This document shows positions 1-7,415 of a DNA stretch of 64,000 bases, one piece after another (within the stretch, counting starts at the first letter, position 1; each line of letters begins with the position of its first letter). The notes below the pieces were generated by a model. The model was not told the DNA's origin. It did not search any database and was given only the letters and a program-made list of their open reading frames with translations. The position numbers and the translations under genes were made by a program. This DNA comes from Dyadobacter endophyticus (GTDB lineage: Bacteria; Bacteroidota; Bacteroidia; Cytophagales; Spirosomataceae), in NCBI RefSeq assembly GCF_014641595.1, contig NZ_BMIA01000001.1, forward strand, positions 744,001 through 808,000, in the 5' to 3' direction.

Positions 1-1
1 C

Positions 2-3000
2 CTTGAGGACGAAACAAGTCAGATGTGGGTAGGAACCTCCACGGGCCTCGATCGGTACGATCGGAACACCGATAGCTTCGTGCATTATCCGCATCCGCGA
101 CGCAGCCTTGCGATCAATACCATATTTCGGGATAGCCATAACCGCCTGTGGTTGGGTACCGATCAGGGCCTTTACCTGTTCGATCGTAGCCGCGCCACCT
201 ACCAGCTTTACAGGTACGCCGGCACCGATGGAAGTGCCGGAAGCCAATTTGTTACGAGCATTGCCGAAGGAAAGGATTATATGCTTTGGGTTGGCACGGA
301 GAAAGGTTTGTTTAAACTCGATGTCAGATCGGGCAGTCTTACGGCCTATGAGCATGGCGCCCGCACAAGCGACGGGCTGCAATCGGATTGGATCAAGGTG
401 CTACATCACGGCCCGAAGGGAAATCTCTGGGTAGGGACGCACGGCGGGGGGATTTCGGTGCTCGATCAGTCGGGCAAAATTGTTCGGCATTTTGCTCACG
501 ATCCGGCAAACCCATGGAGCCTGGCGCACAACGATATTCTTTCGATGGCCGGAGACGGCTCAGGAAAGCTCTGGATCGGTACCGAGAATGGGGGCATTAG
601 CATTTATGATCCGTCGATGGACCGTTTTGCCTCAGTGCGAAATAACCCCGATGATCGCTACTCTCTCAGCAACAACTCCGTCTACACGATTTACCACGAT
701 AATGCAGAGAACATGTGGATCGGGACCTATGCAGGTGGCGTATCATTTTTACCCAAGTTCGGTCCCAAATTCGATTCTTACCGACAGAAAATAAATAATC
801 CTAACAGTCTGAGTAACAATACGGTATTGGCTATCTGTGGGGATAGCACGAGCGACGATATCTGGATAGGTACTGATGGCGGCGGGCTGAACCGGTTCAA
901 TCGCAAGACCAAGAATTTTACTTTCTACCGGCATCGGGAGGGCGATTCCCGTTCGATTTCCAATGATTATGTGATCTCGGTGATCTGGGTTGCACGGGAT
1001 GTGCTAGGCCTGGGTTTTCACAATGGAGGGTTTGATTTTTTCAATGTAAAAACCGGCGAGGTCGAGCATCATATTTCGGAAGAAAATAACCCTAACAGCC
1101 TTTCGATTTCGGACGTTAACAATATGACCCGGGACCGGGATGGCAACCTATGGATTGGCACGTGGAAGGGCGGACTCAACTTTTTCAATGTCAAAACGAA
1201 GGAGTATACGCATTACCGCCACAGTCCCGACGATCCGACAAGTATTAGCGGCGATATCGTAGCGACCATTTTTCAGGATAAAAAAGGAAATATCTGGGTA
1301 GGAACGTTCAACGGCCTCGACCTGCTTTCCCCCGACCGCAGGGGTTTCAAACATTTTCGCAACAACCCGAAAGATCCGTCTAGTATTTCTCACAACAAGG
1401 TACAATCCATCCTGGAAGCGGAGAACGGCGATCTTTGGATAGGAACGGTGGGCGGTGGGCTTTGCTATTTCGATCAGAAAAAACGGGCATTCAGGTCGTT
1501 CAGCGAAAAGGACGGGCTGGCAAGTAATGTAGTATTTGCCATTCAACGGGACAGTAAGGGTAATTTGTGGCTTAGTACGAATAAAGGTATCTCCAAATTC
1601 AATCCTCACACCGGCGTGTTCCGGAATTTCGGGGTTTACGATGGTCTTCCCGGTAACGAGTTTCGTGACAATTCCCGTTTCCAGACCGCCGACGGGCAAA
1701 TGTATTTCGGGGGTATCAACGGTTTCGCCAGTTTTTACCCAGACAACCTGCGGTACAATGACTTCGTTCCGCCTGTTTACATTACCGACTTCCTGATCTT
1801 TAACCACCATGTCGTCACCGGTGCCGACGACCATATTCTTAGCAAGCAGATCAGCGAGGAGAAAACCATTACCATCCATCATGACCAGTCGGTGATCACC
1901 TTTGAGTTCGCGGCATTGAGCTACACCATGGCTGAAAAGAACCAGTATGCCTATATGCTGGAAGGTTTCGACACGCGTTGGAACTATATCGGAAACAAGC
2001 GCACGGCTACCTACACCAACCTTGATCCCGGTACTTATACATTCAAAGTTAAGGGTTCCAACAACGATGGTTTGTGGAATGAAACGGGTGTTGCCGTTGA
2101 ATTGATCATCACGCCACCTTTCTGGCTGACGTGGTGGTTCCGTTTGGTGAGCGTCATATTGGTTGTGGCATTGATCATTGCATTATACCAGATCAGGACT
2201 TACAGGATTCGCAAGCAAAAGTGGGCATTGGAGCAGCAGATCCAGGAAAGGACAAGGCAGCTCGAACGGGCGATAGATGAACAGGAAATGGCCGTGGAAA
2301 GGGCGGAATTGGCAAATCGGGCTAAAAGCGCCTTCCTGGCCACGATGAGCCACGAGATCCGGACGCCAATGAATGGGGTGATCGGCCTGGCGTCTCTGTT
2401 GGCGGAAACGGAACTTACTGAGGAACAGCGCAATTTTACCAAATCGATTCAGACTTCCGGAAAGGATTTGCTGAACGTGATCAACGATATTCTTGATATT
2501 TCCAAAATAGAATCCGGGAATATGGAGCTCGAAGAAAAGGAGTTCGGCTTGAAGAGCTGTATTGGTGAAGTGATGGACCTTTTCAGTGCGAAAACAGCTA
2601 CCAAACCATTGAACCTTACTTTGAAGATCGACGACAATGTGCCCTCGTATATCGTCGGGGACCGGCTGAGGCTCGGGCAGATTGTGACCAATCTGGTAGG
2701 TAATGCGGTGAAATTCACGCCCCGGGGTGAGGTGCGCGTGCATGTGTATGTGATCGGTCAGGAGGGTAAGGATGCCAGGCTTGGATTCGAAGTGAGCGAT
2801 ACGGGTATCGGCATTGCAGGGGACAAGCTCGACAAACTTTTTAAACCTTTTTCACAGGTTGATTCGTCGACAACCAGGCAATACGGCGGCACAGGCCTCG
2901 GATTGGTGATCTGCGAAAAATTGACTGCGCTCATGGGCGGGGCGATCGAGGTAAAAAGCGAGCCGGGCAAGGGAAGTACTTTTCGGTTTAGTATTGTCGC

Positions 3001-3484
3001 GAAGGTCGCTCCGGATATGCACGAACCGAAAACCACTACCCAGAACCATGACGACTCACAAAAAAAACTGCATTCGGATTTTGCCGACCGGTATCCGATG
3101 ACGATCCTTGTCGCAGAGGATAACAAGGTGAATCAGATCGTGATCATGAATACCCTCAGTAAGCTCGGTTACCACGCCGACTTGGCGCAAAATGGTCTGG
3201 AAGTGCTTGAACAGGTACAAAAAATCGATTATGACGTGATTCTGATGGATATGCAAATGCCGCAAATGGACGGGCTGGAAGCTACCCGGCGGATCAGGAC
3301 GGATAATACCGCACATCCTTTTATCATCGCCATGACGGCCAATGCATTGCAGCAGGACAGGGAGAAATGTTTTGAGGCCGGGATGGACGATTATCTCAGC
3401 AAACCGGTGATCCTCGACGATCTGGTGGTGCTGCTCCAAAAATGGGCTACCCGCCTTGAGACCCGCGCTTCGGGCGATATTTAA
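2..3484 (+). CDS. Hybrid two-component sensor kinase/response regulator (5' end cut by window)
   Basis: A periplasmic-sensing hybrid histidine kinase. The reading frame is open to the window edge: the codons before the first ATG (position 23) already read as a propeller blade ([18 protein letters not shown]), so the N-terminus lies outside. Counting from that ATG, about 590 residues are Reg_prop/ligand-bead blades with the recurrent pattern LWIGT..GGL. A Y_Y_Y domain ([14 protein letters not shown]) and a transmembrane helix near 710-730 follow. Next come HisKA with phospho-acceptor His about 777 in [10 protein letters not shown], HATPase_c with the DTGIGI and GGTGLGL boxes, and a C-terminal receiver with phospho-Asp about 1076 ([11 protein letters not shown]). 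Unlike Bacteroides HTCS regulators it ends after the receiver and has no AraC output domain, so it presumably passes phosphate to another protein. The ligand cannot be read from sequence. A hairpin terminator follows the stop codon. Confidence 0.93.
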   Translation, partial: LEDETSQMWVGTSTGLDRYDRNTDSFVHYPHPRRSLAINTIFRDSHNRLWLGTDQGLYLFDRSRATYQLYRYAGTDGSAGSQFVTSIAEGKDYMLWVGTEKGLFKLDVRSGSLTAYEHGARTSDGLQSDWIKVLHHGPKGNLWVGTHGGGISVLDQSGKIVRHFAHDPANPWSLAHNDILSMAGDGSGKLWIGTENGGISIYDPSMDRFASVRNNPDDRYSLSNNSVYTIYHDNAENMWIGTYAGGVSFLPKFGPKFDSYRQKINNPNSLSNNTVLAICGDSTSDDIWIGTDGGGLNRFNRKTKNFTFYRHREGDSRSISNDYVISVIWVARDVLGLGFHNGGFDFFNVKTGEVEHHISEENNPNSLSISDVNNMTRDRDGNLWIGTWKGGLNFFNVKTKEYTHYRHSPDDPTSISGDIVATIFQDKKGNIWVGTFNGLDLLSPDRRGFKHFRNNPKDPSSISHNKVQSILEAENGDLWIGTVGGGLCYFDQKKRAFRSFSEKDGLASNVVFAIQRDSKGNLWLSTNKGISKFNPHTGVFRNFGVYDGLPGNEFRDNSRFQTADGQMYFGGINGFASFYPDNLRYNDFVPPVYITDFLIFNHHVVTGADDHILSKQISEEKTITIHHDQSVITFEFAALSYTMAEKNQYAYMLEGFDTRWNYIGNKRTATYTNLDPGTYTFKVKGSNNDGLWNETGVAVELIITPPFWLTWWFRLVSVILVVALIIALYQIRTYRIRKQKWALEQQIQERTRQLERAIDEQEMAVERAELANRAKSAFLATMSHEIRTPMNGVIGLASLLAETELTEEQRNFTKSIQTSGKDLLNVINDILDISKIESGNMELEEKEFGLKSCIGEVMDLFSAKTATKPLNLTLKIDDNVPSYIVGDRLRLGQIVTNLVGNAVKFTPRGEVRVHVYVIGQEGKDARLGFEVSDTGIGIAGDKLDKLFKPFSQVDSSTTRQYGGTGLGLVICEKLTALMGGAIEVKSEPGKGSTFRFSIVAKVAPDMHEPKTTTQNHDDSQKKLHSDFADRYPMTILVAEDNKVNQIVIMNTLSKLGYHADLAQNGLEVLEQVQKIDYDVILMDMQMPQMDGLEATRRIRTDNTAHPFIIAMTANALQQDREKCFEAGMDDYLSKPVILDDLVVLLQKWATRLETRASGDI

Positions 3485-3530
3485 CAATCTTCCGATAGGC
3501 CCCAGCGAGCCATAACCAGGGCATGAAACA

Positions 3531-3559
3531 AAAAGAGCAGCTTTGGGGGCTGCTCTTTT
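3531..3559. terminator. Hairpin terminator between convergent genes
   Basis: A perfect 10-bp stem (AAAAGAGCAG / CTGCTCTTTT) with a 9-base loop. It sits 46 bases after the hybrid kinase and ends with T residues on the plus strand and on the complement. It can therefore serve both the kinase and the leftward 65-aa gene. Confidence 0.8.
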
Positions 3560-3597
3560 GCGTTCGTTTATGATGAAGTGTTAATAAAGCTTTGGTT

Positions 3598-3795
3598 TCA
3601 ATTTGTAATTTTATGATGTCCTAAAAAATCCGTTCCAATCACTCCCGGCCCCGGTTCTTTTCCCGCTTCGGCACGTCTGACAAAGGCAACGGCATCATCC
3701 GCAAGCAACTCTTTGAGGTGCTTACCACCGAAGCTATCGTAGTACCAAATCCATACCATTTTTTCGGAGATGATCGAGTAATGCAGGCTCGTCAT
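3598..3795 (-). CDS. Small hypothetical protein, 65 aa
   Basis: I do not recognise this protein. It is 65 residues, begins MTSLHYSIISEKMVWIWYYD and has a charged helical middle (HLKELLADDAVAFVRRAE) and a Gly/Pro-rich stretch; no signal peptide or membrane segment is evident. The frame stays open further upstream to a TTG at 3819, but ATG 3795 is preferred: a -7 box (TATATTTG, minus strand 3824-3817) ends 21 bases before it, so the TTG would lie inside the promoter. A 15-bp-arm inverted repeat overlaps this promoter (3823-3858), so the gene is probably repressed by a dimeric regulator. An internal ATG (residue 13, MVWIWYYD) is another possible start. That it is real rests mainly on the promoter/operator arrangement and the terminator behind it. 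Confidence 0.55.
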   Translation of the reverse strand: MTSLHYSIISEKMVWIWYYDSFGGKHLKELLADDAVAFVRRAEAGKEPGPGVIGTDFLGHHKITN

Positions 3796-3816
3796 AGTTT
3801 CTGTTTGTTGATGATG

Positions 3817-3824
3817 CAAATATA
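3817..3824 (-). promoter_or_regulatory. Bacteroidota -7 promoter box (TATATTTG)
   Basis: On the minus strand this reads TATATTTG, an exact match to the TAnnTTTG consensus of the Bacteroidota primary sigma factor. It lies 21 bases upstream of the ATG of the 65-aa gene. The inverted repeat at 3823-3858 covers its upstream edge and the -33 region. Confidence 0.6.
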
Positions 3825-3858
3825 TGGAATATATCCATTTGAATGGATATATTCCATA
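3823..3858. promoter_or_regulatory. Operator-like perfect inverted repeat, 15-bp arms
   Basis: Arms TATGGAATATATCCA and TGGATATATTCCATA are exact reverse complements separated by 6 bases (TTTGAA). No T-run follows on either strand, so a terminator is unlikely. The repeat spans about -12 to -48 relative to the predicted start of the leftward 65-aa gene, overlapping the -7 box by two bases. That position fits a repressor operator for a dimeric DNA-binding protein that is not identifiable here. Confidence 0.6.
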
Positions 3859-3914
3859 AGATATTTTTTAAATCGATTTTAATGTCGCCGTAAGGCACAA
3901 TAACCGTCTGTAAA

Positions 3915-4247
3915 TCAATTCAGGGAAGCCAGCGAGTTGCGTAGGGAAACATCCTCATGCGACGCATCGTAAATGCATGATCCGTTCTTTACGACTAAAA
4001 TCTGGGGAGATTCGTGCTCGATGCCGAAGCTGTCCGCAATGGCCATAGATTCTTTCCGGTTCTGGATCACGTCCACGATGTAAATAGGAATCTCAATGTC
4101 CGAAGCGGCGTTCACTTCGGATTTAAGTTGACGGTAAGCCATCAGGCTGGTCGCGCAACGGGGGCTGTGTTTATAGATAATGGAGTAATCGGCCGATTGA
4201 TAAATGCTATCTACTTCTTGTTCACTACTAATGGTAATCCAGTTCAT
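3915..4247 (-). CDS. ytxJ: YtxJ-like monothiol bacilliredoxin, thioredoxin fold
   Basis: A 110-residue cytoplasmic thioredoxin-fold protein of the bacillithiol system redox-active YtxJ family, which reduces or carries mixed disulfides with low-molecular thiols. The active-site segment is KHSPRCATSLMA (about residues 27-38): one Cys, no CxxC, as expected for the monothiol family. The cis-Pro region is HESPQILVV. Length and lack of a signal peptide fit the family. The gene stands alone on the minus strand between the 65-aa orphan and the protease gene. The family assignment is from the motif and overall pattern; activity is inferred. Presence of bacillithiol synthesis genes elsewhere would support the role. 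Confidence 0.82.
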   Translation of the reverse strand: MNWITISSEQEVDSIYQSADYSIIYKHSPRCATSLMAYRQLKSEVNAASDIEIPIYIVDVIQNRKESMAIADSFGIEHESPQILVVKNGSCIYDASHEDVSLRNSLASLN

Positions 4248-4406
4248 AACCTGTCAGAAATTTCGTCAAACTATTTGCAACAGGTTACACAACACACAAA
4301 GTGTGGCTTTTCATTCCATTATAATCGAAAAAGGCTCCTTGCTTAGTCACGACGGATAAATATCCATTCGGAAAACCTGGATTTGGAGATAATCTGAAAA
4401 ATGGAA

Positions 4407-4440
4407 AAGGTGCTTCAAATCAAATTGATTGAAACACCTT
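4407..4440 (-). terminator. Terminator of the HtrA-like protease gene
   Basis: An imperfect long hairpin with outer stem AAGGTG/CACCTT and inner stem TTCAA/TTGAA, 18 bases beyond the protease stop codon. On the minus strand it is followed closely by a run of five T residues (complement of 4398-4402). Confidence 0.65.
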
Positions 4441-4458
4441 ATGCTCATTTGCGTGAGG

Positions 4459-5415
4459 CTAGGCCTTCTTCTCCACCGGAACAATAATAAAATTGAGTAG
4501 TTCGGTGTGGCGGACAACCGAAATGCCTGTAATGCTTAAAATGTCGCGGTTGGTAAGCGCTTTGAACAATTCATTGGAATTACTTACCGGCTTTCCGTTG
4601 AAAGAGACGATAATGTCGCCCTCCAAAAGTTGCGAGCGCGATGCAGGTGTGTCCGGCTCGATGTGCGTGATGAAAATTCCCTGGTGGTTGGGGAGTTTGT
4701 GATGCTGCCGAACCCGCTCGTTGATCGGAACATCCTGTAACTGCAGGCCCAGGTAGGCTTTGAATACCCTGCCGTCGCGAATAAGTTGCCGTGCGATCTC
4801 TTTTGCGGTATTGATATCCACCGAAAAGCTAAGCCCCTGAGCCCCTTGAATCACGGCAGTGTTCACACCGATCACTTCTCCATCAGTATTGATCATCGGG
4901 CCGCCGGAATTGCCCGGGTTCAGCGCCGCGTCTGACTGGATCACATTATCGACAAATCGGCCCGATTGCGTTTGCAAGGTCCGTCCTAGCGCACTTACTA
5001 CGCCGGTGGTAACCGTGTGCTGGTAGCCATAGGGATTTCCGATCGCAATCACGAACTGTCCGATCTGCAATGCACCCGAGTCGCCGAGTCTGGCGACGGA
5101 ATAGCCTTGTGTGTAAATTTTCAGGATCGCCAGGTCGGTATCCGGGTCTTTCCCCACAAGCGTCGCCTCGATCTCGTTCTCATTCAGCAGGCTCACCATG
5201 ATTTTCTCCGCACCGTCGACCACATGGCTGTTGGTGAAGATAAGCCCGTCCGAGGAAAAGATAAACCCCGATCCGGACCCTGCCGGACGGATTTTTCCAT
5301 TGATTGTTTTAAATGTATCGATTTTTACAACCGCATTTTTAATCTGATCAACCGCGCCGATGATCATGCTTGAAAAGGTGTCCATAGCTGCTGGGTATTG
5401 TTTTGCAATGCTCAT
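4459..5415 (-). CDS. HtrA/DegP-like serine protease without signal peptide
   Basis: A trypsin-like S1C protease of 318 residues: chymotrypsin-fold domain (about 20-205) followed by one PDZ domain (about 215-310). The catalytic triad is visible: His64 in TNSHVVDG, Asp94 in DPDTDLAIL, Ser170 in NPGNSGGP. Classical HtrA proteins have an N-terminal signal or membrane anchor; this one begins MSIAKQYPAAMDTFSS with no hydrophobic segment, so it is predicted to act in the cytoplasm on misfolded or specific PDZ-recognised proteins. It is transcribed alone, with its own terminator at 4407-4440. A one-mismatch -7 box (TAGCTTTT, minus strand 5426-5419) lies only 3 bases before the ATG, so the mRNA could be leaderless; this is weak evidence. 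Confidence 0.88.
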   Translation of the reverse strand: MSIAKQYPAAMDTFSSMIIGAVDQIKNAVVKIDTFKTINGKIRPAGSGSGFIFSSDGLIFTNSHVVDGAEKIMVSLLNENEIEATLVGKDPDTDLAILKIYTQGYSVARLGDSGALQIGQFVIAIGNPYGYQHTVTTGVVSALGRTLQTQSGRFVDNVIQSDAALNPGNSGGPMINTDGEVIGVNTAVIQGAQGLSFSVDINTAKEIARQLIRDGRVFKAYLGLQLQDVPINERVRQHHKLPNHQGIFITHIEPDTPASRSQLLEGDIIVSFNGKPVSNSNELFKALTNRDILSITGISVVRHTELLNFIIVPVEKKA

Positions 5416-5495
5416 TCAAAAAGCTAACCAACGGACCATGAATGCCAAAGTGGCGCGCCGCGGATGTGCAACACGCCAAAAGGGCATAGGTTAGA

Positions 5496-6452
5496 TCAGG
5501 GCAGAGTTACTACAATTTTTCCAAGCGTTTTCCCGATCTCTATTGCGTTGTGTGCCTGAGCTATTTCCTCAAAAGGATAGCTCGCAGACACGTGCGACCG
5601 CACTTCCCCGGATTTGAGCAGCGCGGCGAGTTGTTGCATATGTTCACCATTCGAAGTAACATTCAACGTATGCGCATATAGATTCTTTTCCTGCACTTTG
5701 CCGGCCAGTTTTTCATCGGTAAATGGCACGAGAAGCGCTATGATCCGCCCGCCTTCCCTCACAGCTTCCAACGACCGGAATATGTGGTCGCCAAAGAGGG
5801 AGTCGATTACAACATCGGCGTCGTTAACGATCGTTTCGAATTGCTCGGATGCGTGGTCGATGAAACGATCTGCCCCGAGACCAAGAATGAAGTCTTTTTT
5901 GGAGGCGGAGCCGGTACCGATGACGTAGGCGCCCAAATGCTTCGCAATCTGGACTGCATAATGCCCCACCCCCCCGCCGGCGCCGTGGATCAATACTTTT
6001 TCTCCGGCCTTTACTTTTCCATAGGTAACCAGCGCCTGCCAGGCGGTCAATGCGGCCAGGGTAGCTGCGGCGGCTTCTTCGTGCGAGACGTTCTCTGGCT
6101 TTAATGCGAGCTGATCTGCCGGAGCGGCTACATATTCGGCGTAGGCTTTACCGTGCCCCCGAAAGTTGACCATACCAAAGACCTCATCGCCCGGTTTCCA
6201 TAGAGTGACTTGCCTGCCAACTGCCTCGACCACGCCTGAAATGTCCCAACCAATAATGACTGTTTCGCCGGGTTGAGGCTTGATGAACATTTCCAGGGCA
6301 AATTGATGGTTCCTAACAAAGGCATCGACCGGGTTGATGCCTATCGCTTTCACGCGGACAAGTACTTCATTTTCATTGATTTTTGGCGTGGGGATTTGGG
6401 TTAATATCAGGTTTTCTGTCCCTCCGTTGTTAGCTAAGGTGATGGCTCTCAT
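5496..6452 (-). CDS. NADPH:quinone reductase-like zinc-independent MDR oxidoreductase
   Basis: A medium-chain dehydrogenase/reductase of about 318 residues, quinone oxidoreductase type. The N-terminal GroES-like domain contains GINPVDAFVR, and the Rossmann segment has the nucleotide motif GAGGGVGHYAVQIAKHLGA. The typical zinc-ligand cysteines of alcohol dehydrogenases are absent, as usual in the QOR branch, which reduces quinones or enones with NADPH. An in-frame TTG start 39 bases upstream exists, but ATG 6452 (MRAITLANNGG) matches the family start. It is transcribed divergently from the AraC gene at 6549, the usual arrangement for a local regulator and its target, so induction by an electrophile or quinone is plausible but not shown. 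Confidence 0.88.
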   Translation of the reverse strand: MRAITLANNGGTENLILTQIPTPKINENEVLVRVKAIGINPVDAFVRNHQFALEMFIKPQPGETVIIGWDISGVVEAVGRQVTLWKPGDEVFGMVNFRGHGKAYAEYVAAPADQLALKPENVSHEEAAAATLAALTAWQALVTYGKVKAGEKVLIHGAGGGVGHYAVQIAKHLGAYVIGTGSASKKDFILGLGADRFIDHASEQFETIVNDADVVIDSLFGDHIFRSLEAVREGGRIIALLVPFTDEKLAGKVQEKNLYAHTLNVTSNGEHMQQLAALLKSGEVRSHVSASYPFEEIAQAHNAIEIGKTLGKIVVTLP

Positions 6453-6535
6453 AATTTGCAATGGTTTTGGTTTGATGGCTGCAAATTTCAAACGCCAGGT
6501 GTATTTTCAGGTTGTAAAATTTTGGGTTAAATCGG

Positions 6536-6543
6536 TACCTTTG
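6536..6543 (+). promoter_or_regulatory. -7 box TACCTTTG, leaderless start of AraC gene
   Basis: An exact TAnnTTTG match whose last base is only 5 bases before the ATG at 6549. A TTG 21 bases upstream (6512-6514) could be the -33 element. Transcription would start at or next to the A of ATG, so the mRNA is predicted to be leaderless. Confidence 0.6.
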
Positions 6544-6548
6544 CCGGT

Positions 6549-7415
6549 ATGCGCATACATCATATCCACGAGCCTTTCGATGTTCTACTGGTAACAGTCG
6601 ACGAATGCCCTATCAAGGAGCATAAGAATACCTTTATCGAGTTGGTGTACATGTTCGACGGGACAGGGACTTATCATATTAACCAGAACCAGTTCAGGTA
6701 TGGTAAGGAGAACCTGTTTCTGGCAATGCCTATGGATTTGCATTATACCAAGGTGACGGAGACGACAGCGTTTATGTTTATCCGCTTCAATAATATCTAT
6801 CTGAATGCGCAGAAGACCCGTGATGAGTATAGTAACTTAGGTGACTGGATTCATAAATTGGAATATATCTTCCATAACAATAATCATTTGCAAGGATGTA
6901 TCCTTCGCAATCCGCATGACAAGCCGCTGGTGAGGGCATTGATGGAGGCGATCAGGCAGGAATATGCCAATCGGCAAACGCTGCATAAGGAGCTCGTTCA
7001 ACAGCTGCTTAATACCTTGCTGACAGTCGTTGCAAGGAATATCACCACACACATTCCGGAAAAAACCAAGCTTACTCAGAATACTTCCCTGGACATTATT
7101 CACTACATCCACCAAAATATTTACAACCCTGAAATGCTGCGTGCCGAGCGCATTGCCGCGCACTTTAATCTATCGCTTAATTACCTAAGCGAATACTTCA
7201 AAAAGCACACGCATGAAACATTGCAGCAATACATAATCAACTACAAAATTGCCTTGGTTGATATTCGGTTGAAACACAGCGATATGCGCATCAATGAAAT
7301 AGCTGCCGAACTGGGTTTCACAGACGACAGCCATCTCATCAAGACTTTCAGGAAGCACCGCGGTATGAGCCCGCTTGAATACAGGCGGGAAACCTTTGCA
7401 ATGACGGAGGTTTAA
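6549..7415 (+). CDS. AraC family transcriptional regulator
   Basis: A 288-residue regulator with an N-terminal cupin-like effector domain (about 20-110, FIELVYMFDGTGTYHINQ) and a C-terminal pair of helix-turn-helix motifs (about 185-283). The second HTH shows the family signature: IAAELGFTDDSHLIKTFRKH followed by RGMSPLEYR. The gene is divergent from the quinone oxidoreductase and is its likely regulator; the effector is unknown. Its -7 box lies 5 bases from the start codon, predicting a leaderless transcript. The stop codon directly abuts the stop codon of the convergent esterase gene with no base between them. Confidence 0.9.
   Translation: MRIHHIHEPFDVLLVTVDECPIKEHKNTFIELVYMFDGTGTYHINQNQFRYGKENLFLAMPMDLHYTKVTETTAFMFIRFNNIYLNAQKTRDEYSNLGDWIHKLEYIFHNNNHLQGCILRNPHDKPLVRALMEAIRQEYANRQTLHKELVQQLLNTLLTVVARNITTHIPEKTKLTQNTSLDIIHYIHQNIYNPEMLRAERIAAHFNLSLNYLSEYFKKHTHETLQQYIINYKIALVDIRLKHSDMRINEIAAELGFTDDSHLIKTFRKHRGMSPLEYRRETFAMTEV

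Noticed and set aside
1148..1882. 244-aa open frame on the minus strand inside the hybrid kinase
   Set aside because: It is a shadow of the repeated propeller blades on the plus strand; its translation shows no domain, while the plus frame is clearly coding.
3823..3858. Inverted repeat as a terminator for the YtxJ-like gene
   Set aside because: No T-run follows on the minus strand; instead a -7 box lies there, so an operator is the better reading.
4248..4286. 7-bp inverted repeat AACCTGT/ACAGGTT upstream of the YtxJ-like gene
   Set aside because: The arms are short with a 25-base gap and no associated promoter box; likely chance.
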